From: Sphingomonas sp.
Lineage (GTDB): Bacteria; Pseudomonadota; Alphaproteobacteria; Sphingomonadales; Sphingomonadaceae
Direction: 5' to 3'
Assembly: GCF_003248515.1 (NCBI RefSeq)
Contig: NZ_QFOB01000005.1
Location: 1-64,000 of the forward strand
Length of the DNA: 64,000 nt
In this document: piece by piece, positions 25,906 to 34,163 of the stretch
Position numbering within the stretch: position 1 is the stretch's first letter
How the letters are laid out: every line of letters begins with the position of its first letter
Notes under the pieces: generated by a model
Told to the model about the DNA's origin: nothing
Database searches by the model: none
What the model saw: the letters and a program-made list of their open reading frames with translations, nothing else
Made by a program: the position numbers and the translations under genes

Positions 25906-26460
25906 TCGGGTGGGGCCGATCCGGCCGTGATCCCGTCCGCGGGGATCGCGGTCGCGTCGATCGCGATATCGCTGGGTTTGTGAGCGAACTTCTCGCAATT
26001 TCCCCGAGATGAGCCTCAAGCATATGGAAAATCGTGAGTTTGTGCCGATATGGAATGACGAACAAAATGTTAACATGTGATGCGGCCGCGCTGCGAAAGC
26101 ATGAGCGCGGGCTGCGCTAAGCCCTCGATTTTGCCCGGCTCATCGCACGTCAAGACGCTGAGGCCCCTCGTTGAAAAAATTTACGCCTTGCGCCCGGAAT
26201 CCGGCGATGACACTATCCGTTGTGTCGAAGCCATGTGGCCGGCACACCAGATTGAGTTTTCCGGGGCGATCACCATATCGTATCCGGCGTGCCGTCCTCG
26301 TGGAAGCGGGGGTGAACGGGTCCGCATGCGTGGGCCATGACTCGTCCGTGCCGCTCGCTGGTGTAGGATCGGGGGGCATATTCCCGAGTCGAACGGATAG
26401 AGAACACGGGGGCAGGCAATGGATCTCTCGGGTAGCGCAAGCGAAGGACAAGTGAACGAC
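25906..26460. other. Intergenic gap upstream of nrdA
   Basis: These 555 bases contain no convincing gene. The open frames have Arg/Ser/Pro-rich translations. An AT-richer island at about 26020-26080 includes TGTTAACATGTG and probably holds the nrdA promoter. I looked for paired NrdR boxes and for a riboswitch and could not recognise either. Confidence 0.4.
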
Positions 26461-28302
26461 ATGGCGACTCTGCTCGAGCCCGAAGCCAAGGTGGCGGCAC
26501 GCGGCAAGAACGCGCCCTATCCGCTGGATGTCGATCATGGCCGTGACGCGCTCCTCACCGATTTCGGCAAGGAGACGCTGAAGGATCGCTATCTTCTGCC
26601 CGGTGAGAGCTATCAGGATCTCTTCGTGCGCGTCGCCTCGGCCTATGCCGACGATGCCGCACACGCCCAGCGCATCTACGATTATATCTCGAAGCTGTGG
26701 TTCATGCCCGCCACGCCCGTTCTTTCGAACGGCGGCACGGGCCGGGGCCTGCCCATCTCCTGCTTCCTCAATTCGGTGGACGATAGCCTGAACGGCATCG
26801 TCGACACCTGGAACGAGAATGTCTGGCTCGCGTCGCGCGGCGGCGGCATCGGCACCTATTGGGGCCATGTGCGCGGCATTGGCGAGCCTGTCGGCCTCAA
26901 CGGCAAGACGAGCGGCATCATTCCCTTCGTGCGCGTGATGGACAGCCTGACGCTCGCGATCAGCCAGGGATCGTTGCGGCGCGGTTCGGCCGCCGTCTAT
27001 CTCGATATCTCGCACCCCGAGATCGAGGAATTCCTCGAGATCCGGAACACGACCGGCGACTTCAACCGCAAGGCTCTGAACCTGCACCATGGCGTGCTGG
27101 TGCCCGATACGTTCATGGATGCGGTGCGCGAAAATGCCGAATGGGAGCTGAAGAGCCCGAAGGACGGCTCCGTGCGCGGCAAGCTCAATGCCCGGTCGCT
27201 CTTCCAGAAGCTGATCGAGACGCGCCTGCGCACGGGCGAGCCCTATATCGTGTTCCAGGACACGGTGAACCGCGCCATGCCCAAGTTCCAGCGCGATGCC
27301 GGGCTCAAGGTTTCCACCTCGAATCTGTGCTGCGAGATCACGCTGCCTACGGGGCGCGATCAGCATGGCAAGGATCGCACCGCCGTCTGCTGCCTGTCGT
27401 CGCTCAATCTCGAGACGTGGGATCAGTGGAACGGCGACAAGCGCTTCATCGAGGATGTGATGCGCTTCCTCGACAATGTGCTGGACGATTTCATCGCGCG
27501 GGCCGAGCCCGGCATGGAGCGCGCCGCCTATTCGGCCGGGCGCGAGCGTTCGGTGGGGCTGGGCGTGATGGGCTTCCATTCCTTCCTCCAGGCGCGCGGC
27601 CTGCCGATGGAAGGCGCCATGGCCAAGAGCTGGAACCTGCGCATCTTCAAGCATATCCAGGCGCAGGCCAATGAGGCTTCGATGGCGCTGGCGATCGAGC
27701 GGGGGCCTTGCCCCGACGCGGCCGACATGGGCGTGATGGAGCGTTTCTCCTGCAAGACGGCGATCGCGCCGACTGCATCGATCAGCATCATCTGCGGTGG
27801 CACCTCGGCCTGCATCGAGCCGATCCCGGCCAACATCTACACGCACAAGACGCTGTCGGGCAGCTTCTCGATCAAGAATCCCTATCTGGAGAAGCTGCTT
27901 TCGGAGAAGAGCAAGAATTCGGATGGCGTCTGGAATTCGATCCTCGAGAAGGGCGGCTCGGTCCAGCATCTCGATTTCCTCACGCCCGAGGAGAAGGACA
28001 CCTACAAGACCAGCTTCGAGATCGATCAGCGCTGGCTGCTCGAACTGGCTGGCGATCGCGCGCCCTATATCGATCAGGCGCAGTCGCTGAACCTGTTCAT
28101 CCCGGCCGATGTGGAGAAGTGGGATCTGCTGATGCTCCACTTCCGCGCATGGGAACTGGGCATCAAGTCGCTTTACTATCTCCGCTCGAAATCGATCCAA
28201 CGCGCCGGATTTGCGGGTGGCGTCGAGGCTGACAATACGCCTGATCTCAAGCAGATAGAGCTTGAGGTTAAGGATTATGACGAATGTCTAGCCTGCCAGT
28301 GA
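26461..28302 (+). CDS. nrdA: Ribonucleoside-diphosphate reductase, class I alpha subunit
   Basis: The protein has 613 residues from the ATG at 26461 (GAAGGACA upstream); a start at 26419 would add 14 residues. Active-site features are visible: ATPVLSNGGTGRGLPISCFL with one Cys of the redox pair, TSNLCCEITLP with the catalytic region NLCCE, CLSSLNLETW, APTASISIICGGTSACIEPI, YYLRSKS with the radical-transfer Tyr pair, and the C-terminal CLAC swing-arm pair. There is no N-terminal ATP-cone, unlike E. coli NrdA. It reduces ribonucleotides to deoxyribonucleotides with a beta subunit. No nrdB gene is adjacent or elsewhere in the window. Confidence 0.95.
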   Translation: MATLLEPEAKVAARGKNAPYPLDVDHGRDALLTDFGKETLKDRYLLPGESYQDLFVRVASAYADDAAHAQRIYDYISKLWFMPATPVLSNGGTGRGLPISCFLNSVDDSLNGIVDTWNENVWLASRGGGIGTYWGHVRGIGEPVGLNGKTSGIIPFVRVMDSLTLAISQGSLRRGSAAVYLDISHPEIEEFLEIRNTTGDFNRKALNLHHGVLVPDTFMDAVRENAEWELKSPKDGSVRGKLNARSLFQKLIETRLRTGEPYIVFQDTVNRAMPKFQRDAGLKVSTSNLCCEITLPTGRDQHGKDRTAVCCLSSLNLETWDQWNGDKRFIEDVMRFLDNVLDDFIARAEPGMERAAYSAGRERSVGLGVMGFHSFLQARGLPMEGAMAKSWNLRIFKHIQAQANEASMALAIERGPCPDAADMGVMERFSCKTAIAPTASISIICGGTSACIEPIPANIYTHKTLSGSFSIKNPYLEKLLSEKSKNSDGVWNSILEKGGSVQHLDFLTPEEKDTYKTSFEIDQRWLLELAGDRAPYIDQAQSLNLFIPADVEKWDLLMLHFRAWELGIKSLYYLRSKSIQRAGFAGGVEADNTPDLKQIELEVKDYDECLACQ

Positions 28303-28525
28303 TCCCCCCGTTTCCGGCGTGACCTCCTGTCGCGGCCGCCCGTGATCGGGCAGTCGCCGGGATGGCATTGCCGGCGGGGCTAGTTGCTTCCGGTCGCACG
28401 GAGGCCCGCTTCTGCCCCAAAATGATGGATTAGGGGTGAGATATGGCGCGGCGCCACGTTGAAGGACGGCGGCGGCTCGTATAAGGATTTGCTCGCGATT
28501 AACCGTTCGAGCGTATCGGGCCGCC

Positions 28526-30388
28526 ATGCCTGTAAGGACCGCCTCTGCAAAAGACGATGACGTCGAGGCGTTCGCGAAGGCGATCCTCGTCGGCATCCTC
28601 TATTTCTGCGCCGCCACCTTCTCTCTGGAATTGAGCCACGGGCTGTTCGGCTTCGCGCCGATCTGGCCCGCCAATGCGATTCTTCTGGCAGCGGTTCTGC
28701 GCGGCGGCGGCCAGGCGCGCCGCTATCTGGCGATCAGCGCGATCGCGAGCCTCGCCGCTAATTCGCTGGCGGGCGCCGGCTGGCTGCTGTGCGCCGGCTT
28801 CACCGTCGCGAATCTCGCGGAGCCCCTGCTCGCCCGCATGCTGGTTCGCAAGCTTGGGCTCCGGCCGGGCGCTCCCACCGTATCGGGCCGCGAACTCGCC
28901 CTTTTCTGCGTCGTCGCGGCGGCTGCCGCCTCGGTCAGCGCGTTCGTCGCCACGCTCTTCGCGCCCGATGATCGGGGCATCTTCTTCGCATCCTGGTTCC
29001 TCGCCGATTTTCTCGGCATGCTCATCATCACGCCGATCGCGATCATGGCCGCCGATGCCGTCAACGATGGCGCCTGGCGGCGCGTGCCCGCGCGCATGAT
29101 CGAGGGCGTCTCGCTGCTGTCGCTCGTGACGGTGCTTACCCTGATCGCCTTCCTCAACAATCGCTTCCCGATGCTTTTCCTGCCGCTGGCCGCGATGATG
29201 CCGGTGGTGGTGCGACTGGGCACGATCGGTGTGTCGTTCGGCGTGGTCGTCATCGCCGCGATCGCGGCGATCGCGACCGGGCTCGGCAGCGGCCCGGTGG
29301 TGATGGTGCATGTCGGCCGGCTGCAGGAGGCGATGTTCGTCCAGGTCTATCTCTTTGCGCTCTACGCGGCCTGCCTGCCTTCGGCCGCCCTGCTGGGGGC
29401 GCAGCGCCGGCTGCTTGAGGATCTGCGCGAGAATAACCGGATGCTGAACATGGCGGAGGCGTCGGCGCAACTCGGCCACTGGCGCTTCCGGGCGAGCGAT
29501 CGGCATCTCTACTGGTCTTCGGAAACCTATCGGATCCACGGCATGGATCCGGCCGGTCCTCCCCCGGCGCTGGACGCGATCTTCGACGCCTATGTCGAGG
29601 AGGATCGCGCCCGCGTCCGCGCGATCGTCGAACGGGCCATCGCGGAGGGATCCTCCTACGAGTTCCGCTCGCGAATCCGCCGCCCTGATGGGGCGATCCG
29701 CCACATCTTCGCGCGTGGCGAGATAGATCGCGATCCGAACGGGGAGATGATCTCGGTCTTCGGAATGATCCAGGACTGCACCGAACAATCGGAGCAGGAG
29801 CGCGCGCTGGATCATGCCCGCATCGCGGCGGAGGAGGCGGCGGCGGCGGCGCGGCTCGCTTCGGAAACGGATCCGCTCACCGCCCTGCCCAATCGCCGCC
29901 AGCTTCTGATCGTGCTGGATCGCGCGCGGGAACAGGCGACGGAGCAGCGCCAGGCACTGTCGGTCGCGATGCTGGATATCGATCACTTCAAGCGCGTGAA
30001 CGACACATATGGCCATGTGGTGGGCGATCGCGTGATCCAGCGGATCGCGCAGGCGGCCTCTTCGGCCCTGCGCGGGACGGATGTGATCGGTCGCTTCGGC
30101 GGCGAGGAATTCATCATCGTCCTGCCGAACGCATCGCTGGATGTTGCCGAGACGATCGCGGGTCGCGTGCGCGCCGCGATCGAGGATGATGTGATGGAGG
30201 GCTTCGGCGATTGGCCCAACGTCACGGCCAGCCTGGGCGTGGCCGGCTGGAACCGGGGCGAATCGGTCACCTCGCTGCTCCAGCGCGCCGATGAGGCGCT
30301 GTACGAAGCCAAGCGGAGCGGGCGGAACAAGGTGTGCAGCGCGCGCCGCCCGATGCCGGCGGGAAAGCCTGGCGCGGAGGTCCGCTAG
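28526..30388 (+). CDS. MASE1-PAS-GGDEF diguanylate cyclase
   Basis: The protein has 620 residues. Residues 1-290 carry about 8-10 hydrophobic segments and the MASE1 motif GLFGFAPIWPANAILLAAVL. A PAS domain of the PAS_3 type follows (HWRFRASDRHLYWSSETYRI; FRSRIRRPDGAIRHIFARGE). The C-terminal GGDEF domain has DIDHFKRVNDTYGHVVGD and the active site GRFGGEEFIIVLP. An RGTD inhibitory site five residues before GGEEF predicts product feedback. It should make cyclic di-GMP from two GTP at the inner membrane. There is no EAL domain. It is a single-gene unit. Confidence 0.94.
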   Translation: MPVRTASAKDDDVEAFAKAILVGILYFCAATFSLELSHGLFGFAPIWPANAILLAAVLRGGGQARRYLAISAIASLAANSLAGAGWLLCAGFTVANLAEPLLARMLVRKLGLRPGAPTVSGRELALFCVVAAAAASVSAFVATLFAPDDRGIFFASWFLADFLGMLIITPIAIMAADAVNDGAWRRVPARMIEGVSLLSLVTVLTLIAFLNNRFPMLFLPLAAMMPVVVRLGTIGVSFGVVVIAAIAAIATGLGSGPVVMVHVGRLQEAMFVQVYLFALYAACLPSAALLGAQRRLLEDLRENNRMLNMAEASAQLGHWRFRASDRHLYWSSETYRIHGMDPAGPPPALDAIFDAYVEEDRARVRAIVERAIAEGSSYEFRSRIRRPDGAIRHIFARGEIDRDPNGEMISVFGMIQDCTEQSEQERALDHARIAAEEAAAAARLASETDPLTALPNRRQLLIVLDRAREQATEQRQALSVAMLDIDHFKRVNDTYGHVVGDRVIQRIAQAASSALRGTDVIGRFGGEEFIIVLPNASLDVAETIAGRVRAAIEDDVMEGFGDWPNVTASLGVAGWNRGESVTSLLQRADEALYEAKRSGRNKVCSARRPMPAGKPGAEVR

Positions 30389-30520
30389 AGCGGCTTCGCG
30401 GCTGGGTAGAATTACCTGCCGGCCTGTGGAAATAGCGTCCGGCCGGGGATCGTTTCAGGAACCGGCGGCAGAGGCGGCGTGCTTGGGCCGCTCAGGCTCG
30501 GGCCGGGTGAGGCGCGCCTC

Positions 30521-30826
30521 TCAGTTCAGCTCGACCGCGAACAGCGTCACGCCCTGATATTTCTCGTTGCGGGGATCGAAGATGCTGTCCGGCTCGAACG
30601 GGCGGTCGGCCACGGCCAGCTCCTGGAGCCCGGTCAGCTTGAACGTGCCCAGCTTCACCTCGCGCGGCGGCTGCCCGTCGCGCTCCACCGTCACCGCGTC
30701 GAGGTAAAGCTCGTCGTGGCGCGTATAGAGGATGTGCGGGGCGAGGCGGACCTTCGTCCGGTTGTAGGTGGCCTCGACGCACTGCTTGAGCGCGATGGCC
30801 TGGAGGACGAGAGCATTCTGGGACAT
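30521..30826 (-). CDS. Small WYL-like domain protein, uncharacterised
   Basis: The protein has 101 residues. It resembles a lone WYL-type fold: an initial helix plus strands in LKQCVEATYNRTKVRLAPHI, LYTRHDELYLDAVTVER, and EVKLGTFKLTGLQELAVA. WYL domains bind ligands or nucleic acid and usually sit behind a helix-turn-helix, but none is present here. Similar short proteins appear in sphingomonads. The function is unknown and the WYL assignment is an inference. Confidence 0.7.
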   Translation of the reverse strand: MSQNALVLQAIALKQCVEATYNRTKVRLAPHILYTRHDELYLDAVTVERDGQPPREVKLGTFKLTGLQELAVADRPFEPDSIFDPRNEKYQGVTLFAVELN

Positions 30827-30972
30827 GGCTGTCCCGTTACTCCCTGCCGGCGGGTCGATTCAAGCGGCTCTTGTGCGTCGCAGCATCCTCCCGCGACGAA
30901 ATGACCTGTTCCCCGCCATTTATCCCGCGCGGATTTCTTCCTGAATGCCGCGCGGGAGGGTGGATCGCCCGC

Positions 30973-33669
30973 TCAGCCGGCGGAAGCGGCCTTCAGCGCG
31001 GCCGAAACCTCGCCGGCCTTGGCGGCCTTCAGGTCTCCACAATGGCGAATCTCCTCCACGGTGCGCGCGAATTCCAGTTCGCCGGCGCCCATCGCCTTCA
31101 CCTTCGGGCCCAGCTTCGCCTCGATCTCTCGCGCGCGATCGGCCGAGCATTGCGTGCCCAGCACCTGCGGGAGGCGGCTCGTGATGAAGATGCCGTTGCC
31201 TGCGGCGATCTTGTCATAATTGGCGAGCAGCCATTCGGCGGTCATGTCGCGCGTGTCGCGGGTCACGGCGAGGCCGCTGATGAGCGCGATCCGCTCGGTC
31301 GGCCGCAGCCGCTTGTCGACCAGCGAGAAGACCCATTTGGCGATGTCGGGATCGCCCGCCGTGGCGATCGCCTGGATGGCGCGCGGGCGGAAGACCGGAT
31401 CCTCGCTGGTCAGCGCCTTTTCCAGCATCGCGCGCGCGCTGGCGAGGCCGCCTTTCTCCACCGTCAGCGCGAGGGCCGGCGCCAGGAAGGCCTGGTCTAC
31501 CGCGCCCGCATTGCCCGCCAGATAGGCATCCCCCGCGGCGAGCAGCTTGGCGCGCACCGCATCGTCCTTAGCCTGCAGGGCGAGCAGGCGCACCAGATCC
31601 TGGCGCAGCTTCTGCCGGTCCGGATCGTCGGCCTTGTGCGCGCCTGCGGCAGGATCGAAGCCGATCGCGGCCAGCTTCGGCGCGTAGATCGCCTCGATCA
31701 GCCGGCGATAATCGGGCAGCGCCGCATCCTCGATCAGCCCGGTCGCGCGCAGCCCGCTCAGGCGGAAGCCGCCATCCACCGCGACGTTGGAATCGCTGGC
31801 CGTCGCCATCGTCCGCGCCGCTGCGATCAGCGTGGCCATGTCCGCCTTGCCCGCGCGGAACGCTGCCCACAGGCTGTCGTCGGCCGCCAGCGCCTCGCCC
31901 GCCGGTAGCATCGGCCCGGCGGCGATCAGCGCGGCCCAGTCCTGCGTGGAAAGGGTGAAGCGGTAATAGCCGGCCCCGCCCGCATTGGGCATGATCGGGC
32001 CGGATCCGGCCGGGCCGATAGCCATGCTCGGCTTGTCGAGCAGGGAGCAGGTGCGTGCCGTACCGGTGCGCACGCACAGCGGAATCGTCCAGGTCAGCGG
32101 CGGAGGCGTGGAGCCGAGGAAGGCATAGCGCGACTGGCTGGCGATCAGCTGGCCACCCTGCCGCCTGATATCGACGACGGGCACGCCCTGCTGATCGACA
32201 AAGCTCTTGAGCGCGGGCAGCACGCGCTGGTCATGCGCGGCATCGGCCAGCGCCTGGAAGAATTCGTCGGAGGTGGCATTGCCGTAGCGATGGCGCGACA
32301 GATGCAGGCGCACGCCGTCGCGGAATTCCTCGTCACCCAGATAGGCCGCGATCATCGCCACCACCTGGCCGCCCTTGCCATAGGTGATCTGGTCGAAGGC
32401 GCTGTCGATCTGGCTGTTCTCGCTGATCGTCTGGTGGATCGGGCGGCCCACTTCCAGCGCATCCGTATCCATTGCGGAGAGGGCCTCGTCGATCGCTCCC
32501 ACGCCGATGTTCAGCTCCGGCCGCCATTCATTGCCGATGCGATAGCCCATCCAGTTGGCGAAACTCTCGTTCAGCCAGATGTCGTCCCACCAGGCCGGTG
32601 TCACGAGATCGCCGAACCACTGGTGCGAAAGCTCGTGCGCCACGACCATGCCGAAATTCTGCTTGCGGCGGGTGGTGGCGTTGCCGTCCAGCAGCAGGAT
32701 GTCGTCGCCATAGATGTCGGCGCCGGCATTCTCCATAGCGCCCGGCATCACCGGCGATCCGATCTGGTCCAGCTTGGGGAAGGGGAAGGGCTGGCCGAAA
32801 TATTTTTCCAGCAATTCCACGATGCGCGGGCTTTCGGCCAGCGCATAATCCAGCTTCCCGGCCTGTGCCTTGGTGCCGATGATGCGCAGCGGCAGCGGCG
32901 CCGTGCGCGCGCCCTCGGCCGGCGCGGCGCCGTCCGCCGTCAGGAACGGGCCTGCCATCATCGCCACCAGATAGGTGGGCAGCGGCAGGGTCGGCTGGAA
33001 CTGGTGCTTCTCCAGCCCGCCAACCTTCGTCACCTGCGTCTCGGGCGCGTTGCTCACCGCCTTGAAGCCGGGTTTGGTGGTGATCGAAACGGTGAAGGGC
33101 GTCTTGAAGCCGGGCTCGTCGAACGAGGGGAAGGTGCCGCGCGCATCGATCGATTCGAATTGCGTCCAGGCGTAGAAATCCGGCCCCACCTTCACATGAT
33201 AGAGGCTGGAAGGGCTGTCGCCGAAGGCGGCATCATAATCGAAGGCCAGCGTCACCTTGCCGGCCGGCAGCGGCCTGGCGAAATCCAGCCGCGCCGTGCC
33301 GGTCTGGTCCACCTGCGCCCATTTGCCCGGCACTTTCCGGCCGCCCACGATCGCGACGGCCTTCGCCATCCTCAGGTCGCGCCCGTGCAGATAGAGGCGG
33401 CTGGTTTCCGCCTTCACGATCGTGTCGATCTCCACATGGCCCGAAAAGCGTGGCCGATCGGGAATGATCGTCAGATCGAGGCGATAGGCGGTCGGGCTCG
33501 CCTGATCGGGCAGCTTGCCCTTCGGCGCCTGCGGATCGGCGACGATCGCCGTCGGCGCGGGCGGGGCTGCCGCCGTCGCGATGGCGAGCGGGGACGCGAA
33601 GGCGAGGGTGGCGAGCAGGAAGGCGCGCAACAGAGATCTCCGGCGAAGTGTATTGCAGGGATAATACAT
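30973..33669 (-). CDS. M1 family zinc aminopeptidase, exported
   Basis: The protein has 898 residues from the ATG at 33669 (GCAAGGG directly upstream); a longer start at 33711 is possible. A signal peptide (LLRAFLLATLAFASPLAIAT) precedes the beta-saddle domain. The exopeptidase motif GAMENAG and the zinc site His345-Glu-Leu-Ser-His349 with Glu368 in WLNESFANWMGY are intact. The C-terminal ERAP1-like helical domain occupies the last 330 residues. This is an aminopeptidase N-like enzyme of the ERAP/PepN group, probably periplasmic, which removes N-terminal residues from peptides. Confidence 0.93.
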   Translation of the reverse strand: MYYPCNTLRRRSLLRAFLLATLAFASPLAIATAAAPPAPTAIVADPQAPKGKLPDQASPTAYRLDLTIIPDRPRFSGHVEIDTIVKAETSRLYLHGRDLRMAKAVAIVGGRKVPGKWAQVDQTGTARLDFARPLPAGKVTLAFDYDAAFGDSPSSLYHVKVGPDFYAWTQFESIDARGTFPSFDEPGFKTPFTVSITTKPGFKAVSNAPETQVTKVGGLEKHQFQPTLPLPTYLVAMMAGPFLTADGAAPAEGARTAPLPLRIIGTKAQAGKLDYALAESPRIVELLEKYFGQPFPFPKLDQIGSPVMPGAMENAGADIYGDDILLLDGNATTRRKQNFGMVVAHELSHQWFGDLVTPAWWDDIWLNESFANWMGYRIGNEWRPELNIGVGAIDEALSAMDTDALEVGRPIHQTISENSQIDSAFDQITYGKGGQVVAMIAAYLGDEEFRDGVRLHLSRHRYGNATSDEFFQALADAAHDQRVLPALKSFVDQQGVPVVDIRRQGGQLIASQSRYAFLGSTPPPLTWTIPLCVRTGTARTCSLLDKPSMAIGPAGSGPIMPNAGGAGYYRFTLSTQDWAALIAAGPMLPAGEALAADDSLWAAFRAGKADMATLIAAARTMATASDSNVAVDGGFRLSGLRATGLIEDAALPDYRRLIEAIYAPKLAAIGFDPAAGAHKADDPDRQKLRQDLVRLLALQAKDDAVRAKLLAAGDAYLAGNAGAVDQAFLAPALALTVEKGGLASARAMLEKALTSEDPVFRPRAIQAIATAGDPDIAKWVFSLVDKRLRPTERIALISGLAVTRDTRDMTAEWLLANYDKIAAGNGIFITSRLPQVLGTQCSADRAREIEAKLGPKVKAMGAGELEFARTVEEIRHCGDLKAAKAGEVSAALKAASAG

Positions 33670-33831
33670 CCCTTGCGGGGAGCCGCAACCTCGAACGGAG
33701 GAAAACGGCATGACACGCCTCCAGAAAGCCGGCCTGTGCCGTGATACGGCAGGGACTGGCGGGGGCTGCGTGATATGCGGCTCGGTTATGTCCGCCCGTG
33801 CGGACGGGCGAGATGGAAGCGCATTCGCCCG

Positions 33832-34131
33832 TCAGGCGATGTCGGGGCCCTTGAAATTGTCGGCATAGGCCTGGATCTTCAGCGTCCGGCCGCTTGCGGC
33901 GGCGCTGACATGATAGGCAAGACCGTTGCGATCGGCATAGTCCCTAGCCGCCTCCAGCGTCGGGAAGCCCAGGCGCACCTGATCGCGCGTGTCGCCCGAT
34001 CCGGCCCAGCCCGTCAGCGGATCGGGAAGCTTCGCCTCGGCAGGCTCATATTCCAGGATCCAGGCGCCTTCACGGAAGCGACCGGATTGCATGCTGCTCT
34101 TCGCGCGCGGGTGGATACGGGCCTGGATCAT
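33832..34131 (-). CDS. NDUFS4-like NADH dehydrogenase (complex I) accessory subunit
   Basis: The protein has 99 residues from the ATG at 34131, which gives the canonical start MIQARIHPRAKSSMQSGRF; an ATG at 34152 would add 7 residues. The family pattern continues WILEYEPAEAKLPDPLTGWA, SGDTRDQVRLGFPTLEAARD and YADRNGLAYHV. It is the bacterial counterpart of mitochondrial NDUFS4 (18 kDa), an accessory subunit found in alphaproteobacterial complex I. The nuo operon is not in the window. It lies 32 bases after hrpB on the same strand. Confidence 0.92.
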   Translation of the reverse strand: MIQARIHPRAKSSMQSGRFREGAWILEYEPAEAKLPDPLTGWAGSGDTRDQVRLGFPTLEAARDYADRNGLAYHVSAAASGRTLKIQAYADNFKGPDIA

Positions 34132-34163
34132 GGAGGAAATCCCTATCGTCATCACCGGCCTCG

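Noticed and set aside
25906..26460. Riboswitch or NrdR boxes upstream of nrdA
   Set aside because: No paired NrdR-like repeats or cobalamin riboswitch core could be identified by eye.
26140..28200. Long minus-strand open frame opposite nrdA
   Set aside because: Antisense shadow of a clear ribonucleotide reductase; composition is not protein-like.
30419..30446. CCGGCC/GGCCGG hairpin after the GGDEF gene as terminator
   Set aside because: The stem is only six bases with a long loop and no T run; too common in GC-rich DNA to call.
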